A stretch of DNA of 43,227 bases from Mansonella perstans. Its lineage: Eukaryota; Nematoda; Chromadorea; Rhabditida; Onchocercidae. This document shows positions 27,115 through 40,085 of the stretch, piece by piece; position 1 is the stretch's first letter, and the number at the start of each line of letters is the position of its first letter. The stretch covers positions 1-43,227 of the forward strand of contig JBAMDO010000314.1 in NCBI GenBank assembly GCA_037074765.1, given 5' to 3'. The translations under genes and the position numbers were made by a program. The notes beneath the pieces are model-generated. The model worked only from the letters and a program-made list of their open reading frames with translations, was not told the DNA's origin and ran no database searches.

Positions 27115-27274
27115 CTGTATGATACTGCAATCGTTCATCACGAGTAGTTATTTCAGGTTCCTTCGCAGTATATACAAGTAATTTTTTATGACTAGCAGAA
27201 TTACATATACCAAAATCTATGCAGTAGGCGGTATTTTTGAGGCAGTGACCGAGAGATTGTTGCGAAGTGTCAAT
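27115..27274 (-). other. Possible small coding exon, unrecognised
   Basis: The minus strand is open for 53 codons and reads LGHCLKNTAYCIDFGICNSA, then KLLVYTAKEPEITTRDERLQ. It ends at a possible donor after CATACAG, with an acceptor CCAG at 27059-27062 for a following open stretch. The codon content looks non-random for this AT-rich region, and IDFG resembles a kinase DFG. However, no other kinase motif is near, so I do not assign a function. Confidence 0.25.
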
Positions 27275-27524
27275 TCATTCATCATTAGCACAGATTTCTG
27301 GTAGTTGAAGAGTTGATACCGTGGTAGATTATCGATGTTATGAGCATTTGAAATCTTTATTATCAGTTTGCTGTATACTTAACAAGTCTATACGATAATT
27401 ATCAAACCTATTGCTAAAATTTTATTTTTGATTGTCAGCTGATCCTTTTAATTGCAAAAAAAGTGAAAAATCTTTTTTTTTTTTTTTTTTAGAAATTAAA
27501 ATTAATAACATAGTCAAATGCAGT

Positions 27525-30500
27525 ATGGCAGCTGATAAAGTAATTATTACCGAGCAGTCTCAGTTCAATCCATTCAATGGTACCATCTCATCTACCGACA
27601 AAAATGTTCGCTTCTTTTTTTAAATTTTTAAATTGTATTTAATTTTTAAGCTGATAATGAAATAAAGTTGGAAAAATGAATAAAGTTTGAAATAAAGTTT
27701 TTGTTCTTTATGCTACATATTTCATAATAGATGTCACTTTGTTTGCTTGATCATTTGCGATGTTTGTTTTTACAGATGAATGATTCATTGGAAAAAGCAG
27801 TATTTGGCCGGAAACACTTAAGAAGACGATCATCGTTATTTTTCAAAAATTTAAGTTATACAATCAATTGTTTTTGCATTTCTCTTTGTTCTTTTATAAT
27901 TTCTGTCGGAATTGTAAATGATTAATTTGTACTAAAATTTTAGATGGACGTAAATGATGTTACTCCTAACGAAGTACAAAACTTTGATGGTTGTAGTAGC
28001 AGCAATGAAAAAACGCTTGAGGAAAAAGTAGTCACATCAAGGAGCAAACGACGTACGTCAGTGCGGTCACGGAAATCGATTTGTAGGACGAGGTCAAAGG
28101 TTGCAACAAGAGAATATGAGGTAGATTTTTTGTTGCTGTTCACGTATTTGCATAACAGAAATCTGATCACCTTGTTTTGCTCCCAGCATATTTTTCGTGA
28201 GATATCATTGCACAAAATAGATGAATACTCTTCGAGTATCAGTGGTCGTTCAACTAACCCGTTCATGTGTATCAAAACTAACAGTGCAAATAATTTTCGA
28301 CCGTGTTAAGTGTTCCTTAATTTTCATGCATTTCTAGATAACTTGTGAGCCTCCGCCGATAACACTGAAGCCTATCTTGTTAAGTGCTGCTCAGAAAGCA
28401 GCGCGACGTATAACAATGAGGGCAAAACGATGGAATAATCATAGACACGTGCATTTTCATGGTGTCCCGAATATTCATGAGATCACTCCGCGTTCCGATA
28501 AGATACCTGGAGTTGTGAAAATGCCAGATTCTCCGACGGTTATAAAGGAATTTGCCACTTCAGAAGTAAGATTTTTTTACGTGATAAAAATTATGTATTA
28601 GACATTTTCTTAATACTGTATTACCGGAAAATGTAAATTTCTTTAAAAAAAAGTGAGCATTAATCTGTTTCGAGAAAAAATAAAAAGTAAAATTAACTCC
28701 AAAGCTGTGGCTGTGTTGTTTTTGCAAGAGGAATTTCAAATGAATTCAATAATTGTCGAACTTATCTCTGAAATTTTTGTTTTTTACCTGAAATGAAAGT
28801 GTGTTTCTTTGAACAGTGGACTTTTTTCAGGTTGCTAATGACAATGCGGAACCTGACGTATCCACTGCTGAGGTTGTTATTCTGCAGGACACTGACACCA
28901 GTACGTTTCAAGATGAGACAGTTAGGTTTTTGCCTGCCATATCCAAAACTTTTCATTGTCATTCCGAAAAGAATGAGGTTGATGAAGACGAATATCTGAA
29001 AAAAAAGAACGGTGAAGTCAGTGGCGGCGCAGTCAACATCTTTGCTAATGGTAAGTGTACTTATATAAAATGTATATTTATATATATTTGGCATTCTTAT
29101 TTTTTGCATGAAATAGCATATTTTTCAAAGATGATCATGATTCACAACCCGAACAGAGGGAACTTAGTAATCATATGAATGCGAAAAGAGATATTGACCA
29201 ATCCGAGGTGTCGGATTTATTTGAGGGAAGTGCCGCAATAAAAAGAACCAGACGAAATGTGGTAAGTCATAAGTGTTGAATTTTTTGGGACATGTAGGAA
29301 TTAATCAAGTAGTGTTCACCTTAGGATGTCGGTTTTGCGAATTAACTCACATATTCGGATTCGTTTCTGAACGATGAGATTAAATTGTAAGCAATATATT
29401 ACATTTCTTGCTCTGCTCAGTTTTTAATAATTATGATGCATTCAAAGTTAATGTGCAGTTCTGAAGGATTTTGTGATTTGATGACACAAATTTAAAGCGT
29501 TTAAGAGGGAAACGACAATCACCTGGGTGCGCGGAGATCGATTACGGAGCCTTTCTTTGGGGATGAAAGAGGTTCATTCCTTATTGAAAGAGGTTCATTC
29601 CTTATTGATTGATGATTGATTACTTTTTAAATGGTTGAGCAGGTGTTTCCTTACCAGAAGTCTTATCGGTTTGCTCGGTAGCTGCACACTGCACAACTTT
29701 TATTGTAGCGCTACTTAAGAACTGTCTGTCTAGTTATTCTGTCATTGATGTGATTGCATATCAAACATGCACCAGCCGTTAAACTGGGAAAATGGACTTT
29801 GCAGGACATTAATGAAAATAAAGAAAATTTAAATGTATCAAACGACAAGTCAGATGGCGGTGTACAACAGAGCGATAAAGTATTTACTGATCTACAACAT
29901 TTACCTTCATCTTTATTGGCTGTCCCCCGTGCAGGACCGAAAGCAAAGTATATTTTTATTTTGAATTAATTTTTAGGAATTGTATTTTAATAAACACAAC
30001 ATAATTAGAATGAATCAACCTTTAAATCTTTTAATATGTGCAAAACGATTTTCGGATATTTTACATTATCTTCCCAGTAGCATCATTTCAGGGTTGAGAA
30101 ATGGTTACAAGACCTACCGAACCAATGGGATCATCTGGTTGATAAAGAAACTGTACTTATGGGGAATCAACAGCGGCATGTATTTATGGGAAAACGTTTA
30201 TCGCGTAGGCAAAGCTTTGGAGGATTACCAAGCAAAAGTAATGTGACTTGTATAAATTAGTTAGTTCATGAAAAGGATTTACAGCTTTAATTTTTCCGTT
30301 TATTGGAAACCGATGATGTAATATCAGGTACTCATTTTTGTCATTCCCTCTTGTTCAATGCTCTGTTTAAACTGCAATGTTCGATTTCGTTTATTGCTTT
30401 TCAGAGAAGCAGGAGAAAGGGAATAAATGTCATCGAAGGTCTCTATTGTTGCAAAAAGCGATTAGCGAATTGCCGACTTCGAACCGTCGTCAGACCGTTA

Positions 30501-33500
30501 TTGTAGAAAAAGTGAAAAGTTTGTGCAAGGTGACTTTTCAAGAAATTAAGTCATGCGGCACATACCTAATGGTTTTTGTGCATGAATTTTTGGCAAATAT
30601 TTCTGAAAAAAGCCGTAGGAGGAGACTGATTACTACTTGTCAAGTTGAAGATTTTATCTTCGTGGTTTGCGTTGTATCAACATCGATGCACTGAGTTAGA
30701 ATTTGCTCAGTTGATTGGTTATGTCTGATATCATGATATTTTTCTAATATTCAGGATTAACTATTAATTTCCTGAAAATACCATGTTGATGGGATGGAAA
30801 TCTATGCCAAAATAAAAAATTTTATTATTGCACTATTATTTTGATATCTGGAATGTTCATTTACTCTTTAGGAAAGCTCCTTCCCAAATTCCATATGTGT
30901 AGAAAATGTTGATCATCCTCGATGTTCTGCTTTAGTATTTTGTAGCGTTAGCTTAATTTGTTCAATTTCGAATCCAGTTAGGATTTGGCAGACATATGCT
31001 AAATTATGGTCTTTTCTAGCTTCTGTATTTCAATACTGCTTGTCCGCAGAGCATTTGCATGGGGGCATGTAGTGTCGAAAATTCTCAGAAAGACACTTTA
31101 TTTAATGTTACTTTATTAGCAAATTTAGCGTAATGGTAATGAGATGGATAATGATGTGATACTCGTTGACGATGAAGAATTGAACGGTGTAACTGGGAAT
31201 TCGCTGAATTCCTGTAAGAAAGTTCATGCAAGAAATATTGAGCAAACGACAACGAATAAAACAGAAATGCCCGTGATCAATTCCTCTACTTCTAATAGCC
31301 AGCTTATCGGTGGAGAAATGAATAGCATCCCAAAGCTTGGAAAGAAGCAAGGTTCGAATTTTGGAACCCGTGATTTTTTTATTAGTTATATTTCTAGACA
31401 ATTAAGAGAGAAGCCATTACTGAATTCTGGAAGTTATTTTGGTTCTTCCAACCCGGAGATGAAGGATATGGGAAGCAGTAGCCTGTTTAGAAGATATAGT
31501 ATTCTATACTGCAGTTATGATGGATGAGATGGATTTTGCGCCTTTTCCAAGCATTTCGAATATTGGGTACGCTGCGATTGCATCCGTTAACTGTGATTTG
31601 CCTTGTAAACTTCGTCGACACTGGAATCCGAAGATGTTTCCACACAATAATAATGCATTTCAAATGTCATTTCGCAAAAAGAGCTTTGGTGAAGACAAAA
31701 ACTTGAAACAGGAATTTGCAACTGATTCACACATTATGTTGCGATCTAGAAGGTTGCTTTTTTATTTGCATTCGTAGAATTCTTGCCGTTCTGTAATGCC
31801 ATTATATCACTGATTATTTTGTTGAAAACTTCTTTTCCAGTGCAAGGAAGAAATGGTCAAAAAACGGAAGATGGAAATCACGTAATGAAGAATTACAACA
31901 AAACACTTGGAGTGAGGCATTAAGGCCAGTGGATACTGATGAATTAATTATTGACAGTGCTACTGTTCGTAAACTGTGTGACTGGATTAGTATGTGGAAA
32001 GAACAATTGCAGAAAAGTAGAAATCATAACAAAAGTAATGTCTTTCATGCTTGATTAAATTTTTACAAATACAAATATACTACTTGATTAATGTTGTCAG
32101 CTTAACATTTGCAGATGCAAAAGTAACCAGTCGACGGAAGAGCAGTTGTTCGCACTCATTTGATTCGTTTAGTTCTGATGAAGAAGAGCAGTTATGCAAT
32201 ACTGCTATTATATGTGGTCACTGTGGTAGTGGCAAAACATCACTAGTATTCATTAAAAAATTCAATTTAGAAAAGTTTTATTAATTAATGGAAATGATAA
32301 TGAGTCCAATGATGAAATGTGTGTTACCGATATTTGTTTCAGGTTTATGCAGTTTCGAAGCGTTATGAAATGCATGTCTTAGAAATTGCTTCTAATGAAA
32401 AGAGAAATGGCTTGCAGCTGAAGTGTAAGTTGCAGGGAGCTACACATTCTCATAAGGTATTAATTATTTGATTTGAATCGTTTCTTGATTCTTATTTTCA
32501 TACGAAAAAATCTTTTGTTTTTACTTCTTGTTATTATCAGAATAGTATGGTTTTTATCAGAATATTCAAGAATTGTTTGTCAATGCGTCAAATTTAGTAT
32601 TTCCTGAAAAAATTATGCTGAATTATTTTAGTTTCCGATGTCGACAATGGTAAACCAAATGTTTTTCCGAAATGGAAAAGATGAAGAAAAAGTGGCTGAG
32701 GACTCCATCATCTTGGTTGACGATGTAATCTTTATTCAACTTTTTTGCAGTAAAAAAAATAATAATGTCTGTTTTTAGTGCGATGTAATATATGATAAGC
32801 ACGATGATGGATTCTGGCCAGCACTAAGAATTCTTTGCAAGGAAGCTCATATTCCAGTTATCATTGTTTGTGAAGGTTCATTTCCTTTTTTTCTTTATGT
32901 TTTCAACCTGCTACTTGTTTCATTTATCTTGTTACTAACTGTAGGACCAAAACATGCACTTATGTCATGGTTTTTCTCTAATTTCAGACCTTTCTCTTGT
33001 TCGCAAACAGTTAGGATTTGAAGCACCTGTCCTTATATTTCCTTTAATTAGACCAGAGATGCAAGCTGTCTCTTCACATCTTCAGGTATGGTTTTTGAAG
33101 TCGATAGGATTCATTAATTTTAAGCGTTTTTGATGATATTTTGCTTGATTGATTGATTCTCGCTGTCATTCCTTTCCTCTTCTATTTCCAGATTTTGCTT
33201 TTTGTAGGTCCACAATAATTCGAATATTTTCAGGAACTTTGTGCTGCTTTAGACATCAACGTATCTTCTGATGTTTGTTGTGCTTTGGCTAAGCAGTATA
33301 ACGGTGACTTGCGGGCATGTATCAATCAGCTTCAGTTTTACTCCGGGGAAGATAGCAATAATTCTTTAAGAATGGTCGGTTTTTATAAAATTTTATGGAA
33401 ACTATAATATTCATACTCCTTTATTGCAGAATTTTCTTGTTAGTACGGAGAAGTTAAAAATCTTTCGGAAGGTTGCTGAGAATATCAACCTTCAAACGAC

Positions 33501-34551
33501 TGATTCGATAATCTTTTGATTAAGATCTAATTGTTTACAGTTGCTTCATTTTGTCTAATCATTATCTTTCATTAACTTTGTTTTCCTGAAACCTTCGAAA
33601 TAAGTCACATAGTTCTGGTGTTAATCAAACATTTCACGATAGGAGATTGCGAAGTTCTTTTTATGTCAATATATGGAGTATTTAATTTTATTTCATTAAC
33701 CAATCAGATTTTCAATTTCTTGCAGTTGGTGAAACGGTTAAAAAGTGGGGAGCAAATAGAATTTGAAACATTACCTAAAAAGTATCATCTAGTGTCGTAC
33801 AATGTCGTATTACGTTACGACCATTCATACGAACCAGGAGCCGTTCTTTCATCGACGGATCGGTTTGCATTACGTCCTTTTTTTGCTTGGCAAAGAAAAT
33901 CATGCGATTGCTTGTTTAATCTGTGCTGGTTTGATTTTAGAGAAATGGAAGATTTGCATCTTGTGCAGAACGATATGCATGTTGCAGTGAAAGTTACTCG
34001 TTCTGTATTACCTGCAGTTGAGTATTTCCCTTTGTCCGGTAAGTATTCTTTTTTTTCAGTTTTAACTTTTCAGGCTGACTTGACTGACTCAGTTTGGCTT
34101 ATTTTTTTCAGTTTGACGTAAGTTTTATTTTGTGAGTTTTTTTTTTGTGAGCAGTTTGCATCCTCGTCAAATCCCTCATAAAAGCAAATTTTTTTCATGT
34201 CTTGGTATATTTCAAAGTCCTGAAAGAGTTAAAAGTGTAATTTATTGTTAAAAGTTCCTTATCATACACCAAGTGGCAGTATTTAATCTGGTGCTCACAA
34301 CTAATTTTTTCGCTGAAATGATAATTGCAGAAGATTTACAGACTTCAGTATAACTTTCGAAAAGTCATTTTACAGATGTGATACTTGATTACATACCATA
34401 TTTATGCATTATGAACGAAGCATCTCGTGCCAAAATGCCTGCTTCTCGTCGTGCTCAACATTATTTTGATGAATTACGTGGTGATTCACAAATAGATTCC
34501 AGTGGTACTCTGAAAAACATTCTTATACAATTTTGTCTACGAAATTATTGA
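27525..34551 (+). CDS. ATAD5: ATAD5/Elg1-like RFC-type AAA+ ATPase
   Basis: ATAD5/Elg1 forms an alternative RFC clamp loader that unloads PCNA after replication. About 20 exons join in phase: 27525-27605, 27776-27799 (or to 27913), 27944-28120, 28338-28565, 28831-29050, 29131-29261, 29805-29947, 30092-30237, 30405-30529, 31129-31351, 31491-31752, 31841-32034, 32115-32245, 32343-32456, 32632-32724, 32779-32875, 32988-33085, 33234-33374, 33726-34038 and 34376-34551, about 1040 residues. The N-terminal half is basic and low in similarity. TWSEALRPVDTDELI marks the start of the RFC-like core. Walker A is GHCGSGKTS, and Walker B is the degenerate ILVDDCDVIYD. ATHSHK and NGDLRACINQLQFYS follow the family. 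The C-terminal LDYIPYLCIMNEA..RRAQHYFDEL matches Elg1. Uncertain parts are exons 1-2 and the join around 31352-31490, which is also open. Human ATAD5 is much longer, mainly at the N-terminus. Confidence 0.85.
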
Positions 34552-35340
34552 TCTTCATGAATATATTCCCTTTTTGAAAGGAAGTGTTTTAAATTGGAAT
34601 TTGAAGATTCAATCTTGTGATGTGAAAATACTATTTCGCAAAATTCCAAATGAACATTTTGACAATCACCTCTAAATGTTATTTATTTGCACACTTGATC
34701 CCTTCTTATTGATTGTATTTTCAATTTTTCTCTTCAGTTTTATATAACATTATTATTAGTGCTATTTATTTATTGCAGTAAAAATATTTTAACCCTGAAT
34801 AGAGTGCTGTTTTTTACTTTGAAAGTCAATTCTATGACTCAAATATATTACATACAAATGCGTTTTGCTACATCTGTACTATCGTAAAATGAGATCGTAT
34901 CTTAACAATTATCGTTTAATGACTTTTATAAAAATTTTAATTACCAGTAATGTAAGGAATTGGTCGATTGGATCCTATTCTATTCATTTCATATTTATTT
35001 GTGATATTTATTTACGGTTTTTTTTTTTTTTCCGTTCGATAAGATTCAATTTTAGAAACATATCTATATGTTTCATACGGCAATTTTAAGAACTGTTGTA
35101 AAATTTGGTAGTAGTTTAAATGAATTTGATAGTTAAAAATGAAAAATTGAATACGGGATTATGATTTTTTTTTTACATCTCTGACCTTTGCTTTATTTGC
35201 ACCTGTGAATTCTTGGTTGATTTGACCACAGAAAGATGTATGAACCTCTTCTTAGATATTTGATGGAGCAAATATCCGTGATGTTTATGGTATCGGAAAT
35301 AGATATGTGTTATTGAGATAAACCTTTACAAATGTTTTAG
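34552..35340. other. Spacer between ATAD5-like gene and pas-1
   Basis: About 790 bases of AT-rich DNA with no exon seen. It ends in AATGTTTTAG (35331-35340), a likely trans-splice acceptor for pas-1. The spacing is larger than the roughly 100-nt gap usual in worm operons, so I do not infer one. Confidence 0.5.
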
Positions 35341-35348
35341 AAGTCAAC

Positions 35349-37225
35349 ATGTCACGTGGAAGTAGTGCAGGCTTTGATCGTCATATTACAATCTTCTCTC
35401 CTGAAGGAAGAGTATATCAAGTTGGTGAGGTATTTCTGTAACTTATGTATTCTTAGATCTCTTGAATTCCTCAGATTAGATTACCTTTCATTTTAGAATA
35501 TGCTTTCAAGGCGATAAATTCAACGAATTTAACTGCTGTAGGTGTGAAAGGTATTGACTGTGCTGTTGTTGCTGTACAGAAACGTGTGCCTGTAAGTTTT
35601 TTCAATTCATAATTCATAATCAGTAATATATATAATCCTGGAATTGATACTTTATTATTAAACCCATTTATATTATTTCTATCTGACTAATATGGTACAA
35701 TAATGGATAGAAAAAGCTATGCCTGAGCTGATAAAAGAATATTTTTTGCATTTGAGTTCAATGTTCCGCACTCCTAGGTCTTAAATTTTCTGTGTTATTT
35801 TCATTACTTGATATAAGAGATATATGAAATTGTGTCATATTAGATCAATTTCAGGATAAGCTGATTGTTGCGGAGTCTGTGACAAGTTTATATCAATTAA
35901 CACCTAGTATTGGCTGTGCAATGGTCGGCATGATACGTATGTTTAGACTCTTGTTTAGTGACCTATATTGAAAGACATACCTGACAAGTTACATTAGGAT
36001 TGCTCCTAAATAGTTCAACAGACAGAATTGTTTTGCTCTGAAGTGCATTATTTGAGAGTAGTGAGGTTAACAGTCTTACTATCCGTTCGTAAATATTTTG
36101 AACGCACACTTATTTTAAGCGGATAGTAGATTTCAAGTTAAACGAGCTCAAATAGAAGCGGCTGAATGGAAATACAAGAATGGTTACAACATGTCAGCGG
36201 AACAACTAAGTAGGAGAATGGCTGATCTCAATCAGTATTACACTCAGAATGCTGAGTTACGTTCATTGGGTTGCGGTAAGCATGTGATTTATCTAAAAAG
36301 TTAAAGCAAATGAGTTTCTTGAGACACATTGAATTCATTTCGAGGTACAAAGAAATGCGGATTTTTGTAAACGCATCACTCTCTCTGCTTCTTTTCTATA
36401 TCGAAATTAGAATTGCATTTTCATTAAAATAAATGACAGTAATGGGGATGTTATTATTGTTGATTTGTAGAGAATTAACGACTTAATGGTTTGTAGTTAT
36501 GCTGTTGATCTCTTATGATGATGAAGAGGGGCCTCAGATATATCGCGTAGATCCAGCTGGTTATTATCGAGGAATGCGTGCTGTTGGTGTTGGTGTAAAA
36601 CAACAACCTGCAAATAGTTTTTTGGAGAAAAAGATAAAGAAAAAAACTGATTACGATTACGATGGTGCAGTGCAGGCATGTTTTACCATGATATTAAAAT
36701 GTGATAATTAAAAGCTTCATTTCTATAATTGGAACAGAATAACTTCCATTTCTGTTGGCTAAGCTATTTTAAAGTTTCATTTGATAACGGAATAGAACAA
36801 ACTCTTCATAGTGCTATCTTGTTGTTGTTGGTGAGAACCAACTGTCTTGTTTTTCCATCCTTAATATCATCATTTTTTTCCAAAAACAATGATTGTATTC
36901 ATCTGTTTAAAGTATTTGGAAGTGACATTAATAATTTTGCTATTTTCAGTTGTCCGTTGAATGTCTACAGTCAGCCTTGGGCGTTGATTTGAAAGCATCA
37001 GAAGTTGAGATTGCAGTTGTTACGAAAGAGGATAAAAAATTCAGGTACTGAAATATTGAAACATGTGAATTGAGATAGAAAAGGTCAGAAAAAGTGATTT
37101 GTGATAAGTCACTAACTTGTGGTAAAATTGAGATTTCGCAGAATTATGTTTAAGAAGATATTTTTAGGAAACTATCGAGTGAGGAAGTCGATCACCATTT
37201 AAATGCCATCGCTGAACGAGATTGA
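35349..37225 (+). CDS. pas-1: Proteasome subunit alpha type-6
   Basis: An alpha-ring subunit of the 20S proteasome, which helps gate substrate entry in cytosol and nucleus. Exons are 35349-35424, 35497-35591, 35855-35936, 36120-36275, 36497-36675, 36950-37044 and 37168-37225, giving 246 residues, the same as human PSMA6. The alpha-subunit N-terminal signature [20 protein letters not shown] and AFKAIN are present, then [39 protein letters not shown], a DPAGYY block and a C-terminus ending [11 protein letters not shown] 35349 lies eight bases after an acceptor. Intron 5 uses a GC donor (CAG|GCATGT at 36676). Using the nearby GT six bases earlier would delete two residues that align with the human protein. 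Intron 3 ends with an unusual TTTTAAG acceptor. Confidence 0.96.
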
Positions 37226-39256
37226 GAAATATTCGTTGATCATTAATTATTTACTGATTCATCTGTTTAATTTAAATTTCTTCGAAATAAGAATTCATAT
37301 GATATCTGTTGATAAGTCACAATGCATATTCATTTTTGTGGTTTCTGTTCACTGAAAATACTGTCAGTGTGTGATCGATGTCGCTCCTCCGTAAATCGTA
37401 TACCTGCTCGTATTCGGTATTCAACTCCAATTTTTGCTATTATTTTATCCTTATTTGCAGTCTTTACACCTTTTGAAGGTACGAGATCTCTGAAAGTTAA
37501 TTTTTTCCCTCCAACTTTATGAGATAGGTACAGCATGAAGTGAAAAAAAAAAAAGAAACCGAAGTTTTCATGTCTCTTTTTTTTTCCTATTTATACGCAT
37601 TCAAAAACCGCAGAGTTATACAAAAAATAGTTCCCAAAAGTCAATAAGTCCTCTGCATATTACTGTGTTGATTTAGCAATAGATACAAAGATTTCTTCAG
37701 TGACAGCTGATTGAGGAATCTGGGGCACCTTTTTCTTTTGAAGCAGTTGCTAGTTTTTCTCACTGAAATTATTAATTATTCACATCTGACGACTAGATAA
37801 TATTTAAGTGATTTTTAAAATTCAGATACGAAATGGAATTTAACATTAACAATTTAATAATATTTACTGCTTTATTTTAATAGCTTCTAATCTCGCATAA
37901 ATTCAATGAATCGGCATAAAAGTGCAGAAATAGCACGTCAGTTGTCGGATTTACGACTTGTGTTAATGGTTTCTGATTGATCAGAAATTATTTACAAGAA
38001 TTATTGCAAGATGAGGTCAATCATTTTCAGGACCAGATACAAATAATGCTTGTGCGTGAATGTAAATAAAATGATTACCTAAATGTTTTACTTTGATAGT
38101 TTAGTTCTTTTTCAAATTCTTACTTATAGCTTACTTATTCTCAAGTTACTTAAATTGTTGGAAATATGTTTCTTATTCGTGCATTTCTTTTTTTATGATT
38201 ACATTCATAATTTGAGAAAGAAAATAGGTTATAAATCAAATTCATCAAGCATTAGGCTTGAAAAAAAAATCGAAAAAAATTAGCAAAGGTTTTTTTTTTA
38301 TTTCCAATTATTTATATATACAGAACTGACAAAAACTCTGAAATCTTCGTTGTTTTCCAATTTTTTTTAAGATAACTTTTATGTAAATTGGATAAGGTGG
38401 GTAAGTTATGAAGCAAAACGAATGGATCCTTTTTTTCCAAAGGGTATTTCAGTTACCTTTTTTCAGATCAATGAAGGTAAACACTTGTCTTTTTTTTTTT
38501 TTTTTGCAAATAGAGTAAGCAGATAGCTTTTTTAAAAAGATACCGGTCTGAATAATTGATTAATAAAGAGTAATGTATTGTTGAAAAATATTTAAGAACA
38601 ATTTTTTTATTGTAAAAAATATCAGAGAATAAAAAGGATTAGCTAGAGAAATTTTTTTTTCGATTCATTAATTTATCAAATTGTGGGTGGGAAGTGTATT
38701 TATTTCTCATTTTTGAAGTTAATCTAAATCTATGTTAAATAGTGTGCACATATCATCTGAATCAGTTATTAGGATCCATATAAATGATCACAGACTGATG
38801 CTAGAGATTCTAGAAAGTATTACTTGTTGTTCTGAAATCTAAATTAAACCTGCGATAAAGTGATACAGATAGAATCCATTTTAAAGATCAGATGCAAAAT
38901 GAAATGAATAATTGCAGTATTATTACCATTTAATTCAGAACTGACATTATTTTGATTTGGGACATAGTGTCGAAATGTTTTTACTAATATGATTTGATCC
39001 TTCTACATGTGAATGTGCAATGGTGACAGATGATAGATGATAGATATGCCAGTTGGATTTGAATTTTACCTCATTCATCCCATATAGCCATAATCCTTTT
39101 GTTGAGATTTGGCATATAAAAATTCTTCACTTGTTGCACATTAGTCGCTGTATCATTCATTCATTTGAATGATATAGTACTTTAATGCTAATAATATGAA
39201 ACTAAGTATGAAAACTTTGATAGTAGTTGTAATCATTTGTTGTTAAATAAATCTGA
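37226..39256. other. Intergenic, with a possible coiled-coil remnant
   Basis: AT-rich with several poly-T runs. At about 37911-38068 two short + strand pieces read MNRHKSAEIARQLSDLRLVL and, in another frame, NYLQELLQDEVNHFQDQIQI followed by a stop. Together they look like one coiled-coil segment split by a frame change, possibly a gene relic. I cannot assign it to a family. No other feature is seen. Confidence 0.35.
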
Positions 39257-39403
39257 ATTATGTTAGTACTCGAAAAATAAAAACAAATAGTAATATTAAT
39301 TAATCATACATATCTCTGAAATAATATCAGATGACCGATCCAAATTTATTTAACAATAAATTAATATTGCTATTTATTTTTATTTCTCGAGTACTAACAT
39401 AAT
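39257..39403. mobile_element. MITE-like foldback element, 45-bp arms
   Basis: The arms at 39257-39301 and 39359-39403 are inverted copies with only three mismatches in 45 bases (ATTATGTTAGTACTCG at the outer ends). The spacer is 57 bases. It has no coding capacity, so it looks like a short non-autonomous inverted-repeat element. Confidence 0.7.
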
Positions 39404-39432
39404 TAAAGTTGGATAAGTTTTAATGGAAAATG

Positions 39433-39809
39433 AAATCTTACTATAGAGATCTTTTACCACATACTGTTACAGAAATAATCGGAAATAATAATATGGATAA
39501 GAGATATGGAATGATTTTAATTGTTGTTTGTTGCTGAATATTTCGAATTGAACACCAACCAACGACTGTTCCGTTACATATCATTTTTTACAAATAACTT
39601 AAATATTTCCATCATATTAATTAATTAATTAATTAATTCAAGGATAAAGCAAGTATTTATCGAAAAAAGTTCATTATCAATTAGCATCAGTTTTTTCAAT
39701 CCATTTACCTAAAATATGGTTGAAAATCGAGCAAATCTTTAAACATTTCTACTCTTAATGATCTTTATCTCAGTAGCATATATGGTAAAAGATCTCTACA
39801 GTAAGATTT
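39433..39809. mobile_element. MITE-like element with ~27-bp inverted ends
   Basis: The ends AAATCTTACTATAGAGATCT (39433 on) and AGATCTCTACAGTAAGATTT (39790-39809) are reverse complements with one mismatch. Pairing continues through TTTTACCA/TGGTAAAA. The 377-bp body has no coding content and includes a run of AATT repeats at about 39616-39640. Confidence 0.6.
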
Positions 39810-40085
39810 TATTAACCGCTATGAAATTTAAAAAAATTCTCTTTAAATTGTCAAAATTACAACCAAATCTGTATTAGCAATTGAACAAATTTTGAACAGT
39901 ATATGTTCGGAGTATAATTACAGCAAAAAGAAAATAAATCTCTGGAATAAGCTATAATTATCTTTATAATATTCGCAGTCAAGGATAATTTTTCATACTT
40001 GTAATGATTATTAAATAGTAAATGAAAAGATGTTTTGGGAAGGAATATTGGGATTTAAATGATTATTTTAATTTTTCTTCTGCAG

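Noticed and set aside
27780..27925. Continuation of ATAD5 exon 2 through RRRSSLFFKN
   Set aside because: It looks protein-like and even PIP-box-like, but the natural donor after it gives the wrong phase. Only GTATTT at 27800 or GTAAAT at 27914 fits, so its inclusion is left open rather than claimed.
28762..29109. Minus-strand frame of 115 codons
   Set aside because: Antisense to ATAD5-like exon 5, whose phase and splice sites are consistent. No independent support.
33618..34121. Single 167-codon plus-strand frame
   Set aside because: Only its middle (33726-34038) is an ATAD5-like exon. The ends run into introns with proper acceptor and donor.
36729..36992. Open frame across pas-1 intron 5
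   Set aside because: It lies mostly inside an intron, has no protein similarity I can see, and is in the wrong frame for the next exon.
37322..37536. Overlapping open frames on both strands just after pas-1
   Set aside because: Both are short, lack splice context and resemble no protein. They lie where a 3' UTR is expected.
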